Below are positions 14,872 through 17,021 of a stretch of DNA of 17,021 nucleotides, in pieces. Both the position numbers and the translations under genes were made by a program. The DNA is from Thermoplasmata archaeon. GTDB taxonomy: Archaea > Thermoplasmatota > Thermoplasmata > Thermoplasmatales > Thermoplasmataceae. Position 1 is the stretch's first letter. Every line of letters begins with the position of its first letter. Under the pieces are notes generated by a model, which worked only from the letters and a program-made list of their open reading frames with translations, had not been told where the DNA came from and made no database searches. The stretch spans positions 1-17,021 of the forward strand of contig JAKAUD010000005.1 in assembly GCA_021827885.1 (NCBI GenBank), written 5' to 3'.

Positions 14872-15188
14872 GGCTGGTCCAACTGCTTCAGGCACAGCAT
14901 CTGCGGACCGTCGTTTGCCGATATATGGGAATATGCGGACAAACGCCTTGGGCTGATTCACAGATGGAAACAGAAAGAGCAAACATGAAAATATAAGGAA
15001 CTGGAACTACCTGGATCAAAGCTATATTAACCGCCCACACAAACAATATACCAACACTATATCGCCTTAGGATGAACCTCACCGGTGAGCGTATTAGGGT
15101 AACTCCGCCTGCTGCGTTCGACGAGGGCTTGAAGGAGAGAACAACCACTCCTTCATTCTACTCTACCTGATCGAGAAGGCTTCAATCC
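14872..15188. other. Accessory intergenic stretch, coding fragments only
   Basis: No complete gene. Two plus-strand frames look as though they were once coding. One runs across the IS boundary to a TGA at 14986-14988 (contains G-P-S-F-A-D-I-W-E-Y-A-D-K-R-L-G). The other is open from 14997 to a TGA near 15165 (contains L-T-G-E-R-I-R-V-T-P-P-A-A-F-D-E-G). I cannot name either. The minus-strand frame opposite them is hydrophobic but shows no family motif. Confidence 0.35.
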
Positions 15189-16583
15189 CTAAGAGACAGA
15201 ATGTCCTTTCCTCGAAGATTTGTGTTTTGGTTTACCCGTTCCGTTCTCAAGAGATTCAAAGGCGTTTTTAAGATCATTGACAAAAATATCTACCATGTCA
15301 GCAGTAAAATTCTCCCTTATAACGACCCTCATTATTGTTATGCTTTCTGCATTCGGAGGCAAAGAATAGGCTGGCACAATCCACCCTCTTTCTCTAACCT
15401 TATAAGAAAGATCAAAAAGCGTAAATTTCTCTTTGTTTTTGAATTTAAAAGTAACAACTGGGATGTGTTTTGCATCATTTAAGACCTCAAATTTTCCTGT
15501 ATTCAACAAACTTACTGCCAGGTAATCAGCATTTTTCATCATCTTTTTTACTATTGCAGTATAACCCTCTGCCCCTAATCTCATAATATTGTAGTACTGG
15601 GCGACTATCATTGAACTTCCTTCCGAAAAGTTCAGAGTATAAGTGGGCATCTCATCACCAAGATAGTTTACCTACACCTCTCGATCTACAAGGAGTAAAG
15701 ATTCATTTCTGAATATCAGCCATCCTAATCCAGGATAGACCAGCCCAAATTTATGACCGGATGTATTTATTGATTTTACTTGTTCCAATCTAAAGTCCCA
15801 TTTGAAATCAGGTTCATAAAACGGGGTAACGAATCCTGCACTAGCAGCATCAACATGGATCGGGATATCCAGGTCTCTATCTCTTTTAATTTCAAGCAGC
15901 ATTTCATTAATCTCTTGCACGGGGTCAAATTCTCCAGTAAAAGTTGTTCCAAGAACAACTCCGACAGCAATTGTGTTTTCATCTATTTTTTCTTTCATGG
16001 CATCTGCACTTACTGTAAAGCGATCTTCCTCAATTGGAACAACTCTTGGTTCAACATCAAAATATCTTGCAAATTTGTCCCATGATACGTGGGTGTCTCC
16101 TCCAAATATAATATTTGGTCTATCATAAGGTTTATTTTCCTTAATTTTACGGTGTTTCCAATTCCATTTATGTGCAAGCAAGCCGAGCATAATCGATTCA
16201 GATGAACCTATCGTTGAGGTTCCGATAAAATCATTCTTTTCTGGGATATTATAAAGATTTGCCAGAATATTTACCGTTCTTTCCTCAATTACCTCTACTT
16301 GAGGATACTCAAAATGATCAATAAAATTTTTATGTAAATTTTCCATTATTAATTTATCAGCCTCTGGCTCCATCCATGTCGTTACAAAAGTAGCTAAATT
16401 CAGATCAGGATTTCCATCGAGATTTAATTCGTCATGTATTAGCTGGTATGCAGCCCTTGGTTCCATGCTTTTTTTTGGCATAGTATATTTAGGAACTTCG
16501 TCCTTAAAATACCTATTATGCCTCCCGCTAAATATTTTTGCACTATGATTTAGATTGTTTATTTTTACTTTTTTTGCCACCAT
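15189..16583 (-). pseudogene. gad: Glutamate decarboxylase, E. coli GadB type, interrupted by one in-frame TAG
   Basis: If the TAG at 15672-15674 is read through, the frame has 464 codons, essentially the length of E. coli GadB (466). It aligns along the whole family: the T-T-W-M-E-P-E region, G-T-S-T-I-G-S-S-E (cofactor phosphate), H-V-D-A-A-S-A-G-F, and S-G-H-K-F-G with the PLP lysine K278. After the stop come Y-L-G-D-E-M-P-T-Y-T-L-N-F-S, A-Q-Y-Y, M-R-L-G-A-E-G-Y and R-G-W-x-V-P-A-Y. The enzyme converts glutamate plus a proton to GABA and CO2, usually for acid resistance. The TAG (codon 304) replaces one variable residue, equivalent to N302 of GadB, and no other lesion is seen. The gene is AT-rich compared with its neighbours and sits among IS relics, so it was probably acquired. 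The natural end is also TAG (15189-15191). Unless suppressed, only a 303-residue fragment lacking the C-terminal third would be made. Confidence 0.85.
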
Positions 16584-16610
16584 AATATCACAAATTCTAT
16601 ATTAAGTACA

Positions 16611-16617
16611 ATATAAG
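16611..16617 (-). promoter_or_regulatory. TATA-like box of gad
   Basis: CTTATAT on the minus strand is centred about 31 bases upstream of the ATG at 16583, predicting a start near 16588 and an almost leaderless message. A second AT-rich box lies at 16626-16635. An intact promoter is compatible with recent or incomplete decay of the gene. Confidence 0.45.
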
Positions 16618-16676
16618 AACCATCTTATTTAAACATTCTCTTAAGAGTCGCTTTGCATCTAAATCTTTCTGAAAAT

Positions 16677-16696
16677 GGCATTTTGAGCGAAATGCC
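16677..16696. repeat. Perfect 7-bp hairpin upstream of gad
   Basis: GGCATTT and AAATGCC flank a 6-base loop. It lies about 100 bases upstream of the gad start and before the tnpB-like fragment at the right edge. It could be an operator-like palindrome or the left-end hairpin of an IS200/IS605 element. Nothing recognisable as a gene is seen in 16636-16829. Confidence 0.35.
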
Positions 16697-16829
16697 CAAA
16701 AAGGTGATATGCATTATAACCCGCTATGTGATATTCACTGCGCACACTTGTGCTATGATGCAACTTCTGAAGTTTTTACTCTTGAAATTAACATTTGCGA
16801 GCGGGAATTCCCCTTTCGCAAGATAGGGG

Positions 16830-17021
16830 ATGAAAACGAGCGAAAAGGTTACTATTTCTCGCAGGATATTGATCTGTCCGCTGGCAGACAGAAGTGAAAG
16901 AGGTCGGATCGCATATTGCTTCATGCGTGCCTGCATCCGTACAGTCAGATGGCTTAGCATGAAGGACAAAGTACCTTCGGGCCGAAGGGAATTCAAGCCC
17001 ATGGAGATTTCCCCAGCAACC
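16830..17021 (+). pseudogene. tnpB: Possible tnpB 3' fragment, open at the right edge
   Basis: This frame is open from an ATG at 16830 to the window edge (64 codons); a TAG closes it upstream at 16824-16826. It ends R-R-E-F-K-P-M-E-I-S-P-A-T, close to the 'E-F-x-P-V-E-I' segment just before the C-terminus of many TnpB proteins. The region where the zinc ribbon should be has I-C-P-L-A-D-R-S-E-R but not a clean Cys-x-x-Cys pair, so it is degraded or only a relic. The N-terminal and catalytic parts are absent. Confidence 0.4.

Noticed and set aside
14888..15148. Hydrophobic 86-residue frame on the minus strand
   Set aside because: It lies opposite plus-strand fragments, has no ribosome site or promoter, and its hydrophobicity looks like an antisense artefact.
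15189..16583. Genome-wide reassignment of TAG
   Set aside because: Several genes in the window end in TAG at their expected length, including gad itself, so TAG is a normal stop here; only local read-through remains open.
16709..16897. 62-residue plus-strand frame at the right end
   Set aside because: It overlaps the better supported tnpB-like frame, has no recognisable motif, and its GGTGAT motif is too close to the ATG to serve it.
1..17021. CRISPR array
   Set aside because: No regularly spaced direct repeats. The only long exact repeat is the pair of IS right ends 14.7 kb apart.

Overview
The window looks like a piece of an archaeal chromosome, most probably from a Thermoplasmata (Thermoplasmatales-like) organism. 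Supporting evidence: archaeal information genes (ribosomal protein S8e, SRP19, iron-sulfur primase large subunit PriL); a tRNA with no encoded CCA; TATA-like boxes about 25 bases upstream of several start codons (leaderless transcripts); and a large surface protein built from 'Y-x-V-x-F-T-E-S-G' beta repeats of the kind common in that group. The genus cannot be fixed from the sequence alone.

Layout. Bases 1-106 hold the last codons of an IS200/IS605-type tnpB and its right-end hairpin. At 294-2543 is a secreted, membrane-anchored repeat protein. At 2680-6270 is a fatty-acid/acyl-CoA cluster: a MaoC-like hydratase on the plus strand, facing an acyl-CoA dehydrogenase and a 3-hydroxyacyl-CoA dehydrogenase/enoyl-CoA hydratase fusion on the minus strand. 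A tRNA-Arg(TCG) follows at 6587-6660. At 6691-10739 are two minus-strand signalling genes, a Hanks-type kinase with a C-terminal FHA domain and an 864-residue STAND-like ATPase with a TPR-like helical array. At 10967-13524 are plus-strand genes for a small membrane protein, an M24 Xaa-Pro peptidase and PriL. PriL runs tail-to-tail into the minus-strand rps8e-srp19 pair (13489-14117).

From about 14170 to the right edge the window is accessory. It contains decayed tnpB 3' ends, a 181-bp non-coding element with imperfect terminal inverted repeats and a perfect 8-bp target duplication (a MITE), a second exact copy of the 35-base IS right end, and an E. coli-type glutamate decarboxylase gene (gad). 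That gene is full length except for one in-frame TAG codon. The extreme right edge again looks like a tnpB 3' end.

How the genes work together. The MaoC/ACAD/HAD-ECH set covers the oxidation, hydration and second oxidation steps of beta-oxidation or its reverse; no thiolase is in view. The kinase-FHA protein and the STAND/TPR protein resemble the separated parts of PknK-type regulators and may form one signalling route. The gad gene could serve acid resistance by consuming a proton per glutamate, if it is expressed past the TAG. The strongest leads are the TAG-interrupted gad, the MITE nested in a tnpB relic, the duplicated tnpB guide-RNA-type ends, the kinase/STAND pair, and the alternating A-B-A-B-A-B-A repeat plan of the surface protein.
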